Source: Glutinoglossum americanum (taxonomy: Eukaryota > Ascomycota > Geoglossomycetes > Geoglossales > Geoglossaceae). Taken from it: DNA of 47,901 nt. Shown here piece after piece: positions 10,950-21,903 of this stretch. Numbering within the stretch: the stretch's first letter is position 1; the number at the start of each line of letters is the position of its first letter. Position numbers and translations under genes: made by a program. The notes under the pieces were generated by a model. The model made no database searches. It was not told the DNA's origin and saw only the letters and a program-made list of their open reading frames with translations. Where the stretch lies: contig JAGHQL010000193.1 of NCBI GenBank assembly GCA_020080175.1, forward strand, positions 1 through 47,901. Reading direction: 5' to 3'.

Positions 10950-13340
10950 ACTGAGATTCCTGTGCAAGACTATTGGACGTATGGTGTGAATAGACTTGAT
11001 TAGCTAGCTACCATACGGAGTAGGGAGAGTGTGTGTAGTGTGTAGTAAAACTAAATACATTGGTGTTCGCGGGACTTTATATGCCCAGAGTGTTAAGTCC
11101 CCGCCGGCAACCCCACGTTAGTGAATAGGGGCCACTCAATTTAGGCCACGCCTATTCGTTAACACCGGAAGTTGTTCGGCATCCCAACCACAACACATAG
11201 CCTCCGATCCCACATCATAGCTTCCGGTCCCACAAAGACCCTGCTAGTCTGTTTATCAAAGCCAGACGATAGACTCAAATCTTGGTATCAGAGGAGATTC
11301 GGCCTAATTTGAGACTCTGCGGGGCAGCCAATTTTAGACATTACTAGACAGCAACGGGTTGATTGAATTAGCATCTCTGGAACGAACACTGATATCACGC
11401 AAGGAAACACTCAAAATTCAAAGTGATAGCGAACGGTTCTAGTGGCTGTTATTTTGTCGTCTGCAAGTATCGGGATATGAGCTGCGCATATGAGGAGCTT
11501 TTGCCATCGAACTAGTAATAGTTTGCTCTTGCAGGGTCCAGGTGTTCTTGCACAACCCAAACAAGGAGCACATATAGACTGCTTGGAATTCTCCCGTTCT
11601 ACATACCAATCCATTGGTTCTAGCTACCAGCCGCCCATTCTATATACACAGATAACCTACAGCACACCCAGCCAACGGGCTACAGACTTATCACACAGAA
11701 AAAGCGAGATTTTCATAGGCTATGAACTATGTTCAAGGTCTTAAACGTACAACTACTAGCTTGTCCTGAAACCAACATGCAGCTCCCTGAAATTGCTACT
11801 GTACGCAGGCATAACAGAAAATCTGGAACTAAACAAGCAACCAACGTTATCGAATAAAGATGTTATGCTGCCTCGAGTGGCGATAAGGCGTTGGCGAACA
11901 ATCGCCTGAATAGCGAACTAAAGTGTACCCTGTTGTAGGCTACGCTCCATTGGTGCCCAAACTACATGGCACCACGGCATAGACATAGAAAGGAGAAAAG
12001 GGGAAAAGAAGAACGGATCCAGCGGTTCCTGGGATGGTATGAAGTGCTATGACTGTTGGATGAAATACGCTTTGACATTAAAAAGAGCGAGACGAGACGA
12101 AACCGCAACATACCCTACCGCTCTGAAGGGGCCCGGCCGACAGGTCTTCCGGTTCCCTGGGTATTTACTAAGACCCCACACGGCCAAAGAAACCGGGTGT
12201 CGCCGCTATAACATCACCATATTCCGCCCCCAAAAGCAGCAGTGGCGATGACCCCAAACCCACGCCTTTCGATGCGTGCGGGTCTAGCTCTGCTATTTTT
12301 TGAACTGCCACTGCCAATCCCACCTAGGGTCCGGGGGGATGATGAGGAGTGGCTCGCTGGCAGCTATATAAAATGGTCGTGAAGCTGGCTGCGTGAAAGA
12401 GAGAAATATTTTTGTGGGTGATTAATGGGGGATATATTACTTTGACTAACCGTAAATGCTCTGGCCTAGCTATAAAGTAACTCGCTTTGCTAATAGGCTG
12501 TGCTGTTGCAGTTGTTTAGGCGCGGATACACTGTGCGGCGGCGTGCATGCTCCCGCCGGGTATAGCAGAATTGCCTTTATTGGGAGCACTTCCTGTCCTC
12601 TATTCAGTATGGTTTCTCTTGCTTCTTCTTCTTGCATTTATATAGAGTAATCTATTCAATGCTATAGTATATTTCCTCTCATTCTTCTGTTTGGCTGCCG
12701 CCCCATGACTGGCAGGCTGGCCCAGTCGCCAAGGGGATGGCTTTCCGACTAGGAAGGACAACACCTAAAACAGCGCTAAATGGATTTAACTGGAGGTACC
12801 TATTCTCCCAATTAATGTCTGTAAAGGCTGTGTTATTGCCAATTCTGTCGGATACCTCTGCTCCAATTCCCCTATCCTATTTAATGCTCCTATGAATGGA
12901 CGATGACGAGTGACGTTCAAAGTGGTATCGTCCACACGAGCACTACCAGGCCAAATGTTGGTGGGTAGTTCAATTATCCGAGATGTCTGCTCTTCCGCTG
13001 GGTCAGTCCAGTTGGGAAGCTAGTTGCCCATCCCCTTGGCGACTGAACAGGTCTACTGGTGGAGCTAATGCTCGAGACACAGCGCCTAGAAATTAGCGAG
13101 TCCGCCCTCTAACTCTATTCACTACAAGCCAGAACCTGCGCTAGCAGCGGCACCGGGACCGTTGGTGGCATTCCCGGAACTACCGGCGACATTATATGCT
13201 AGACGAAGTTGACGTAGCTGCAGAAACGCTGCTTGGAATTAAAATGGAGAGTAGGTGTTTGTGCTAGATTAGTAAATATAGTGTGCTATTCGAGTAATTG
13301 ATATCTAAAATTGTGTTATGAGAGTAAATCTCCCCAATTA
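10950..13340. other. Intergenic, mostly featureless
   Basis: About 2.4 kb with no supportable gene. It contains an exact 18-bp inverted repeat (12723-12740 and 13028-13045, listed separately). The 3' end of the ABC transporter gene lies at its right edge. Confidence 0.45.
12723..13045. repeat. Inverted-repeat-bounded segment (MITE-like?)
   Basis: CAGTCGCCAAGGGGATGG at 12723-12740 recurs as its exact reverse complement at 13028-13045, bounding 323 bp. Similarity does not extend clearly beyond the 18 bp, and no target-site duplication is obvious. The minus strand inside stays open for about 38 codons but matches no family I know. It could be a small non-autonomous element or a chance remnant of nested insertions. 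Confidence 0.35.
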
Positions 13341-16300
13341 TTAAGAATTACCCTCGTCTTGCTTTCTCTTCCTCCCGAGAATCTCGAAATCCCACCTCAT
13401 CCTCGCAACTTTCAACACCGCAAGCGCAATCATCCGGTAAGCCAGGGCTATAACCCCCAAAGCCATTAAATTCATCCCCGCGTCCTTATCTAAATTGTAC
13501 AATTTCAGCACCTGCTCCCCGGAACTAATCGGGCACTGCCCATCCACCTCCTGCGTCGGCGAGCAGCTGAACTTCTGTCCATGCATCGAATACGCCGCCA
13601 TATTCGCAACCTGGTATTTCAACGGGCTAAGGTGGTTAAGTGCCTGCAAAACCCCGGGGATGTTCAGACTCATAACACCACCCATGACGGTCGAGATAGT
13701 TAGCAAAACGCTTGTGACATTCAGCGCGAATCCCTCGTGCGAGGAGAAGATTGTGCAAAACATTATCCCTATGGATTCGCCACAGGAGACCACACAGAAG
13801 CTGTTTAGGGATGCGATTAGGAAGAATATGGGTGTGCGTTTGAGGTTTGCGGCATACGATGCTAAGGCGCCGAAGGTGAGGGAGGAGAGGACTGTGAAAG
13901 GGACCTCAAGGAGGGTGTAGGAGAACAGGAAGGTGGATACCGTGTAGCATCCATCGGCGTGTTCGCGGTAGAACATGTCGCGCTCTATTGGATAGACAGC
14001 GAGATTTTGTAGCATACCTGACAAGTAGAGTCAGTCAAAACCTATTGGCCAAAGCTGCTCTAGAGATGAATAAAAGATTTGAAGGAATGACTTACCGACG
14101 AAATAGAGCGCAGCGACCTCTTGCACAAAACCCTAATGCAGTGTCAGAAGAATTGGCCCCAAACATCGGATTGGCCCGTGATGCGACCTACCATGCGACT
14201 TTGAACCGCCTCAGCATTCGATTGCAGAGGCGCAAAGAACAGCATAAAGATAATACTTATGCCAACCACTTGCATAGTCCTCGCCAACAAAATCTCGGGC
14301 GTCCTCCTAATATTGATAGCGGATCGCTTCAAAACGAGCGGAAACGTGACGCGGAAAGAATTCATCTGCCTCCTAAGACTGCTCAATTCCGCAGGAGTCG
14401 CGATCTTAGACGTTCCGCTGACCTGTTGTTCATGTTGCCGTTGCTGTCGTTGTTGTACAGTCTGCCACTCCTGGATGATAAGCTGGACTTTCTCACGGCT
14501 AGCGGCTTCTCTGTCTTCTTGTTGGAGGTTCACGGTTATTAGGTCGAGCACGAAGTCTGCTGGGTTCGTGGCGCGAGGGCATTCGTAGCCCAGGGTTTGG
14601 AAATGAGGGAGCATGGCTTGGCCCTTGCCGGAGTAGACTAGTGAGCCGCCTTGAGTTAGAAGGAGAATGTTGTGGAAGCTTTTAAAGACGTCGGATCGGG
14701 CTTGATGGATAGTCATGACGATCGTCCTGCCTTCTTCTGCCAATATATTGAGGACGTCAATGACAGACGTTGCGGTAAACGCATCCAGACCGGAAGTGGG
14801 CTCGTCCAGAAGCAGGACTTTGGGATCTGTCAGAACTTGAATGGCGATGGATACTCGTCTCTTCTCTCCACCGCTAATCCCCTTTTTGAGCTCACTACCG
14901 ATCATGTTGTCTGCACAATCTTTCAGACCCATCCTGAGTATCACGTCTTCCGCTCGCCGGTGCTTTTCCCTCTTGCTCATCCACGACGGAAGGCGAAGGC
15001 CAGCAGCGAAACGCAGGGTTTCGCGGACGGTTAGCGAGGACATGAGAACGTCGTCGTCTTGCGTCACAAAAGAAGCAACCGATTCTATCACACCCGCGGA
15101 TGGAATAGCGCCATTGAGAGTAATATTGCCAGAAGAACAATAGTCTGAGAAAAGGGTGCTGTTTAAGCGCTGAGCGAGACCTTGGAGCAAAGATGTCTTT
15201 CCACTTCCGCTAGGACCCATGATGACATTAATCTTTCCTGGTTCGAATGACGCTGTGACTGGATTTAAGATCGCCTTGCTATAGTTCCGTTTCCATAGGT
15301 GTCGCTTCTGAACATCTAACCTGTATCTATCCAGGCTTATTGCAACACGGCGGATTTCCTGGGAGGGTCGGGAGTTCGAATTTTCTTTCCCATGAGATGT
15401 GTCTTCCTCTTTTTTTCGAGCTTGCAATACGCCGATGTCGACTTTCCAAAAGGTGAGCACCAATCCTGCGCCAAAAAAGAAAGCGATAGCAAAAGATGCA
15501 GCCAAGAGTATAGGTCTCCAGAGCCAGTTTGATGGAAGGCCTAAACTTTCCATAATATACCGCCCCACATACTGCTGGCATGCCGGGTCTCGCGGATCTC
15601 TCGAGTGCGGACAAGCGTACAGTTGTCCGTAATACCCCCCATCAACTCCAATAAACTCATTAGCAGTCAAAGCCCCAAACATATAGAAATTATAAGTCTA
15701 CCTCTCATTAGCAAGCTTAATTCCAAAGATGACTAGGGATTTAACCTACCACCCACTTCAACCACCTCACATAAACCGGAATCTGTTGAGCCTGAACAAA
15801 ATACCCACAGCAAAACGACTGCAGCGTATACGCCAGATTCGCAATTAAAGAAGCCCCCGCAAAATCTCTTGACACAGCTACGCACAATGAAGCGAGAGTA
15901 ACCGTAATAAACTGGCCAATCACCATCACAGTCAGAAAGACGAAAAACGTCCTAGCATCCTCCCGGAACCCAGCCATGAAGTAATAGATTATCGAGAAGA
16001 TTATCGGGACAGGGAGGTCTTCGAGGAAGAGTCTAGAGGCCCGTCTGCTCAACAAAAACGCTGAAACACTAACTACATCCTCGTTCCGCTCCCGGTCGAA
16101 AAGCTGGATATCAATCGTTAGGCGATACGTCTCGAACATCAGGATTAGATACCCCTGAAGAGAAGACGCGGTATACAGGGCTCCCTCCCGGCTCCGAATC
16201 CCAGCTAGATCGTCGCCTAGTTGCCAAAATATCCACCCGGTGAGGATAGACATGATGACGGCTTCGAACAGGCTCCCAGCGACACCCATCGGATCCCTGA

Positions 16301-17451
16301 CCGTGACTTTCGTGGTCCGCCTTGTCAGCACAGAAAGCTGGCGCCGGAGTCCCACATTCCGGTGCCCTTGAGTCGCACCGCCAGCGGGGCCCTGCGCCAG
16401 GATGGGCGTCATGGGACACGACCCCATGTCATCATCAAGCAGCTTCTCGTCCGGCCGAGATTTATCGTGGTCCTGCCACGCCTCTTTCAGCTCGCTGACG
16501 CGCGCATACGACGCGCGTTCCGCGTCTTCGGAGCGGCTATCGATCGCCGCGAGGTCGATCAAGAATTCGGCTGGGTTTACGAAGGGCGGTAATTCGTACC
16601 CGCATTTTTGGAAGTGCGGGGCTGCGGCGTCGGCTGGGCCGCTGTAGAGGGTGGCGCCTCGAGAGAGGAGGATGACGCGGTCGAAGAGCTTCCAGATCTC
16701 GGATCGGGGGGTGTGGATTGATAGGATGATGGTACGGCCGGTTTCGGCGAGCTTTTTGAGGGTTTGGACGATTTGGAAGGCGCTATATGCGTCGAGGCCT
16801 GGGTTTTCGATCAGTACGCGTGTTTAAAGGAGGATAGAGGCCGGCCTTACCTGTTGTAGGTTCGTCGCAGAATAAAACTGAGGGGTTTGCGAGCATCTGT
16901 ACCCCGATGGAGGTTCTCCTTTTCTCGCCTCCGCTACATCCCTTGTGAATATTGTTTCCGATTCTTGTGTCTGCGCACTCTTTTAGTCCAAGTTCTAGGA
17001 TCACCCTATCCACAGCAGCCTTTCTCTCTTCTTTGGTTGAGGGAGGAGGGAGCCGTAGGTCAGCTGCGTATTGTAAGGTCTCGCGTACTGTTAGTGTTGA
17101 TAGAAGGACATCCTGTTGCATTACATATGAGCTGCGCACGGTGCGCAACTCTTCATTTCCGTTATATGTAGTCGTTCCAGAGACTTTTAGCTTCTTGCTA
17201 GAAACGCGGTGAGAGATGGTGTTGAGCAGCGTGGTCTTGCCGCTACCTGACCCGCCGATAATGGCGGTGAGGCTTCCCGCGGGCATATCTGCGGATACGC
17301 CATCCAGAATAATTTTAAAGCCAGTTCCCTCTTTGGTGGGTTGTAGGAAGTTCGTCGCCCTGTTCCACGCGGACAGCGAGGTTTTGAATTGGACCGTGAG
17401 ATCACGTATTTGCACACTAACTGGCGAGACATCTCTTAGGGAGAGGTCCAT
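13341..17451 (-). CDS. Full-length WHITE-type (ABCG) ABC transporter, five exons
   Basis: Exons on the minus strand are 17451-16851, 16798-15750, 15697-14192, 14132-14096 and 14017-13341. The introns are 52, 52, 59 and 78 nt, all GT-AG and in phase, giving 1289 residues. The architecture is NBD-TMD-NBD-TMD. NBD1 has Walker A GGSGSGKT, signature CSGGEKRR and Walker B FCDEPTTGLDA, which is completed across intron 1. TMD1 holds several hydrophobic helices and ends WLKWV / TYNFYMFGALTANEF across intron 2. NBD2 has GPSGSGKT, ISGGEKRR and LLLDEPTSGLDA. TMD2 includes GMLQNLAVYPIERDMFYREH. All ATPase motifs are intact in both halves. Forward order with two WHITE-like halves, and this length, match the yeast YOL075c type rather than PDR pumps, which have the same NBD-first order but degenerate NBD1 motifs. 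It is a predicted ATP-driven membrane exporter, perhaps of lipids; the substrate is unknown. The 37-nt exon 4 is easily missed by gene finders. Confidence 0.92.
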
Positions 17452-18458
17452 TGGCTTGCGAATAGAGTTTGTAGGAAACCTGGATCGTTGCCCTGTGGGA
17501 TAAAGAGATTTCCATAGGCAATTAGAGACTCCCCTACCCTAACTACCAGTGTAGTGGCCATGGCGGGCGGTTTAAAGTGGCGGGGCGAGGCAATTGGCCA
17601 AGAAAGTTGTTGGGAATCCGGTACCGGCACGGGCGGATACGAGATGGTCTTCGGAAGAGGATCGAGCCGACTGTGCCACAGCCTCGCACACGTAGAGCGC
17701 AAAGTTGATCCTGATCATGTCGCCTGGGCTAATACACATAAGAGGCCAAATTCAAGCATGTAGAAACATCGCGATCCAACTAGCAAGGATACATCTACAA
17801 AGGGACGGGAAGTTCCGGTCGTAGGGCTGTTGTTCCTGTAACAAACATTTCACTAGCGATTAGCGAGAATTATTAATGGGCTTGACAAGAAATGCCTCCG
17901 TTGATCGGTAGAAAAGCGGGGTCCGCTTACCCCGCTCGCCGTAACCCCGGCACCGCAAATCACCGAGTCGCGTAGTTAGTCAGCAACTTGGATCCTTCAT
18001 TTGACAGGCCATTCCAGTCGGGTCGGTAGAAAGTCGGCGGTAGTTGGTAGAATGCAACTCCACGCATAGAAATGGGGTATTGAGTGGTGCGTATCATGTG
18101 GAGCATTCACTAAGGGCGGAGGCACCTGAAATTGCCCAGCTTAGCCAGTCTCGGAGTCGGGATGGCGGTAGCATTTGCGAAAGAACCCCAATTTCTAGGC
18201 GGAAGAGCGCTTGTCACAATGCAATGTCTGGGTGTGTTCTTGTGGAAATGGAAAGGATGTGTTGATGCAGACTCTAAAAAAGTAGAACATTCCCAATGCG
18301 TGTCATCAACCATTATTCCTCTGGTTAGGTCAGTTGCAGGATATCTCTTACGAAAATGCTCACGAAAACATAATGAGACCCTCCATTGAGGATAGGACAC
18401 GCATGCTTATAACTTAGGAAACAGAACCTAATACCTGACAGGTTGTGAAATCGTCCGC
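17452..18458. other. Intergenic between ABC transporter and astacin gene
   Basis: About 1 kb containing the 5' flank of the ABC gene and the 3' flank of the astacin gene, both on the minus strand. Overlapping short ORFs on both strands show no motif. No promoter element can be assigned with confidence. Confidence 0.45.
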
Positions 18459-19925
18459 TCAAGAAGCACAAGCTCCCAAAGGAACCTCGAGACACTGTTT
18501 CGCAGGCTCCAAAAACCACTCGTTGCATAAAGAATTACAACCTGTCCCAGGCCTCACAAAGACTAGATGTTCGTAGCCCGGGAAGTTCATTCGCCATTGA
18601 CATGATGCATCTCCGTTACTGCAACCATCCACTTTATAGCCGGCTGCACAGGCACAGTAAGTGTGGTCTCCAGGATCGGTATTGATACAGCTTGTGCTGC
18701 TGTCGCAACGATTGAAGAATGGATTTGGATCACACTTCAAGCATTTTTCGGTCTTGCAGGTGGAGGAGCAACCACCGCCGCCCAATTTGTTTCCGTCGTC
18801 GCATTCCTCACCCAGCCAGGACTGTACGATACCATCCCCACAGAAAGCTTCCTTTTCGCATGTCTTCGAGCAACCGTCGCCATCGACCCGGTTCCCGTCA
18901 TCGCATTCCTCGCCAGCTTGGACGATGCCATCGCCGCAATAACCAGTGCATTCGGGCTTGTAGATCTGGCACATGCGTTTCGCGTCGAGGATGCTAGGGA
19001 ATACAGGTCTTTCGTCTCAGGTCGGACTGTTGGTGAGTGTCTCCGTGCCATCCTTAGCGAAGGCATCATGAGGGTAGTGCATGAGACTAATCTTGTCGTA
19101 GGGGTCCGCGTGGAATTCGTTGTCAATAATGTTCAAGTTGCACGCCCTCCCAGCGCAGCATGTTCTCGTGCAGCACCCAGCGGGATCACCACCACTGCAA
19201 CAGGAGTGAGGATAGAATAGGAGCTGCTCATAGTCCTCCAGGTTCGAGCAGATAAAAGTGACGTAAGAATCTCGGTCGGGTCGCTGTGCCTCATGCAAGA
19301 GACCCCAAGTGTGCCCTAACTCGTGAACTGCGTTCTTCAGTGAACATCCGTCCCCGAGCGTCAAGCGCATGTCGTTGCTGTTGAGAAATCCTATAGTAGA
19401 TGAGCATCCATCGCCTCTCCGAATCGTCAAGACTTCGTTTGGCGGTGAGGCATTGGTCTCCGTGAATGTCAGGAACGGGAGAATCGCTCTCCAGTTATCG
19501 ATAGCTTCGTCAATCAACCCCTTCCTTGCATTTCTTGTGTCGATAGAATCATACTTGTACTTCAGCGTAGCTGCTGGCCATCTGTTACCCCAGGGAAATA
19601 TGGAATGAGCTCGACGACCGATCAAAAGCGTTGCACTATCGTTGACCTGGAGTGCAAGCAGGTTATTGACTGGGCCAAGGTCGATATCGTCGTAAACAAT
19701 GGCATGGCCGCCCTGTTCGTAATAAGAGACGTACTGAATTCCCCGGCGGAAGGGGAAGAATGTACAGTTATCCGCGACCTCACGGCAGTCCGGTGGGAGT
19801 ATACGGATAGTTTTCAGGTCTCCTTGGTTCTCAAGATGTGGGCTTCTGTCATTGTTTCCGGCGGCTGAGACGACGGAGCTTCTAAAGAGCACACTCGCTA
19901 TACATGCTAGAAACAATCGAAGCAT
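18459..19925 (-). pseudogene. Secreted astacin metalloprotease with DUF4215-like repeats, one in-frame stop
   Basis: From ATG 19925 a signal peptide (MLRLFLACIASVLFRSSVVS) leads into an M12A astacin domain. The zinc motif HELGHTWGLLHEAQRPDRD lies at residues 201-219: His201, His205 and His211 bind zinc and Glu202 is catalytic. The Met-turn SLMHY is at 280-284. A dense cysteine insert (seven Cys, residues 242-262) precedes the Met-turn. The frame stops at TGA (19019-19017) after 302 residues but continues open in the same frame for 185 more (to 18459). That part has two repeats of the form CGDGIVQ...GEECDDGN...GGGCS (DUF4215 / Myxococcus cysteine-rich repeat type), then an EGF-like CACAAGYKVDGC and a Cys-rich tail. 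The TGA could come from CGA (Arg). No intron of plausible size can remove it. The upstream part alone could still be a secreted protease; the whole is probably freshly disrupted, read through, or hit by a base error. The gene is divergent from the EBP gene. Confidence 0.8.
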
Positions 19926-20385
19926 CTTCGATCGTGAGATTTGTCAAGCCAACCAATTTCAGAAGTGACAGTGTCGATATATCAGATGCATATTTGAAGC
20001 TTAGATATTCCGGTGATCTAGCCCTTTTCAATCGTCGCTTGTCAGAGCGACGGCTCCCTACGAGGCAAAATAGCGCTCCTAGTGAGGACTTTCATCTTTC
20101 ATATGGGAATCACTACGAGATCGCCGACAAACTGTGGTGCTTCCATGTTGCTCTCTACCTGATATGGTGCTCTTGAATGAAAACTCACTAAGCCCATCGA
20201 TGATATCTATCGAGATTGCGAACCCTGGAGCTAAAAGCAACCTGCGGTCTAGTTCTCCATGCGGTGAATGCCGCGATCTCAGGCGCAAGGTTGTGCAGAC
20301 GGATAGTGAAACGTAATAACACAGCTGATCAAAAGGTTGTTCCGCAGAGTTAGTAGCTACGGCGTTTTAGCAGGCCAATCACAAG

Positions 20386-20701
20386 GCGCTATACCCTAAA
20401 GGGAACCGAAATTTCATGCCTCTTTTTCGTCAAATCTCTCAAAAACCAGACCCGAAACACTTGCCAGTTCGGGTCAGTCAGCGCTATGCTGTATCGAGGA
20501 CTCGAAATTTGCTGCCAGTTTTTCGTTAAATCTCTCATGGAACGGGCAGGAATGGGGCAGGAATGGGGCAGGAATGGGGCAGGAATGGAAATGGAGCCAG
20601 AACGTCGAATCCGGAATCCAGGATCTTCTTGCTGGCATGAGATTGCGCTATGCCGTGCTAGGAATTTGAAACCCTATGCCAGTTTTTCGTTAAATCTCTC
20701 A
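20386..20701 (+). repeat. Three imperfect 57-bp direct repeats
   Basis: Copies lie at 20386-20441 (56 bp), 20481-20537 (57 bp) and 20645-20701 (57 bp). Each begins GCGCTAT and ends TTTTTCGTNAAATCTCTCA; the 3' 19 bp are identical in copies 2 and 3 and differ by one base in copy 1. The middles are diverged (for example CGAAATTT against GGAATTTGAAA). The equal lengths argue for duplication of a defined unit. Confidence 0.75.
20544..20587 (+). repeat. Tandem repeat, four copies of 11 bp
   Basis: Four perfect consecutive copies of GGGCAGGAATG, lying between the second and third 57-bp repeats upstream of the EBP gene. Perfect identity indicates recent slippage. Confidence 0.9.
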
Positions 20702-20871
20702 ATACCGCTCGACCGTTCTGCCCCACCGAAACGCATCACCCGTCAGGCACAACAAACAAGGATCCCGATCCGCCTAATTCCCTCGAGTTTACAACTAAAC
20801 TCCGCCTCTCCCCCAAAACCTCAAGTCCCTTTCCATGCTCTCCTTACCGTTGCCGTTTACAAATTACCATC

Positions 20872-21903
20872 ATGGCCACAGCAGTCTCTCATCCATACTA
20901 CCCCCAAGATAGCACTCTCAAAGGTTATGTGGATAATGACTGGGAGGTTGGCGCTATTTTCAGTATCTTTGGCGCGAGTATCATGGCGACCATAGCCGCA
21001 ACACGCGCGCTCACTAAGAGCATGAATCCTAAACTCGGCAAGAAGGACCAAGCATTAGCGGTCTGGTTTGTGGTCTGTGAGTTCTGCGTCAATTTGTCAT
21101 TGTGTTGCTTAGTCCCAAGCTTGTAGTTAAAACTCTTTATTGTTATGTTGTTCTCGCATGCGCCAAACCTACCCCCTAGTGCTCGCAGTTGAGACTTCTA
21201 TGGTGACTAAGACTCTTCCTCTTTCCGTATACAGCCGGAGCAATTCACCTTGTTATCGAAGGCTACTTCTCTATAAACCATCGTGTAATGCCGCAGATGC
21301 AGGATTACCTCGGTCAAGGGTGGAAGGAGTATTCAAAGTCCGACTCGCGCTATATGACCGCTGAACCGTTCGTCGTCTGTATGGAAAGCGTCACCGCTGT
21401 AAGTACCACAATAACTAGGTACCCTGCAAAAGGCACAAATGTGTCAATAGCAATAACAACTTGCACAACCCTACCAAGCTGTCTTGTTTTTATCTTAGGT
21501 CTGAATGGCTAACTCTAACTCACATATCAGTTCGCCTGGGGTCCCCTCTGCCTTCTCACAGCCTGGATGATCCTCACCGGTTCCCCCTGGCGGCACGCCA
21601 CACAGGCCTTAGTCTCCATGGGCCAATTCTACGGCGACTTCCTCTACTTTACAACAAATACAATGGACTATTTCTACAACGGTGTCTCATACTCTCGTCC
21701 AGAGGCACTGTACTACTGGGGATATTTTGTAGGGATTAATGGGTTTTGGTTGGCCATTCCTGGATGTAAGTCAAGCGGTTTTTTTACTGGACAGTGTTTT
21801 GAAAACTAATGGTCTGGTAGACTGTGTGTATAGTAGTACGAAGGAGATTGGGAGGGCGTTTGGGAGGTTGAGGCAGCTTGAGGGTTCGAGGAAAGTGGAA
21901 TGA
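20872..21903 (+). CDS. EBP-family sterol delta8-delta7 isomerase-like protein, four exons
   Basis: Exons 20872-21076, 21235-21398, 21531-21765 and 21821-21903, with GT-AG introns of 158, 132 and 55 nt, join in phase to 228 residues. This is the usual length of emopamil-binding (EBP / EXPERA-fold) proteins, four- to five-helix ER membrane enzymes that shift the sterol delta8 double bond to delta7. Seen: YVDNDWEVG before helix 1; GAIHLVIEGYF with His73 and Glu77; the conserved SDSRY (104-108); CMESVTAFAWGP with Glu119 and Thr122; GVSYSRPE (174-181); INGFW with Asn193 and Trp196. These correspond to the catalytic and ligand residues of human EBP as I recall them. The exon 1/2 junction replaces the usual Cys with Ser69. 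Yeasts use the unrelated ERG2 for this step, so the protein may be a redundant sterol enzyme or a related isomerase. The start ATG fits family length. Confidence 0.9.

Larger units (their letters stand above)
19926..20871. promoter_or_regulatory. Divergent intergenic region, astacin / EBP
   Basis: This 946-bp spacer lies between the astacin gene (minus) and the EBP gene (plus), so it must hold both 5' regions. It contains three imperfect 57-bp direct repeats and a four-copy 11-bp tandem repeat, all on the EBP side. No TATA or CCAAT element can be assigned confidently, so the regulatory role is inferred only from position. Confidence 0.5.

Noticed and set aside
13988-15143. Several plus-strand ORFs of 100-184 codons
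   Set aside because: They are antisense shadows of the ABC transporter exons, which carry the full motif set on the minus strand.
18661-19220. Plus-strand ORFs of 92-185 codons over the astacin gene
   Set aside because: They mirror the cysteine-repeat and protease coding strand and have no motifs of their own.
20386-20701. CRISPR-like array from three direct repeats
   Set aside because: Spacing is irregular, repeats are imperfect, and the host is a eukaryote.
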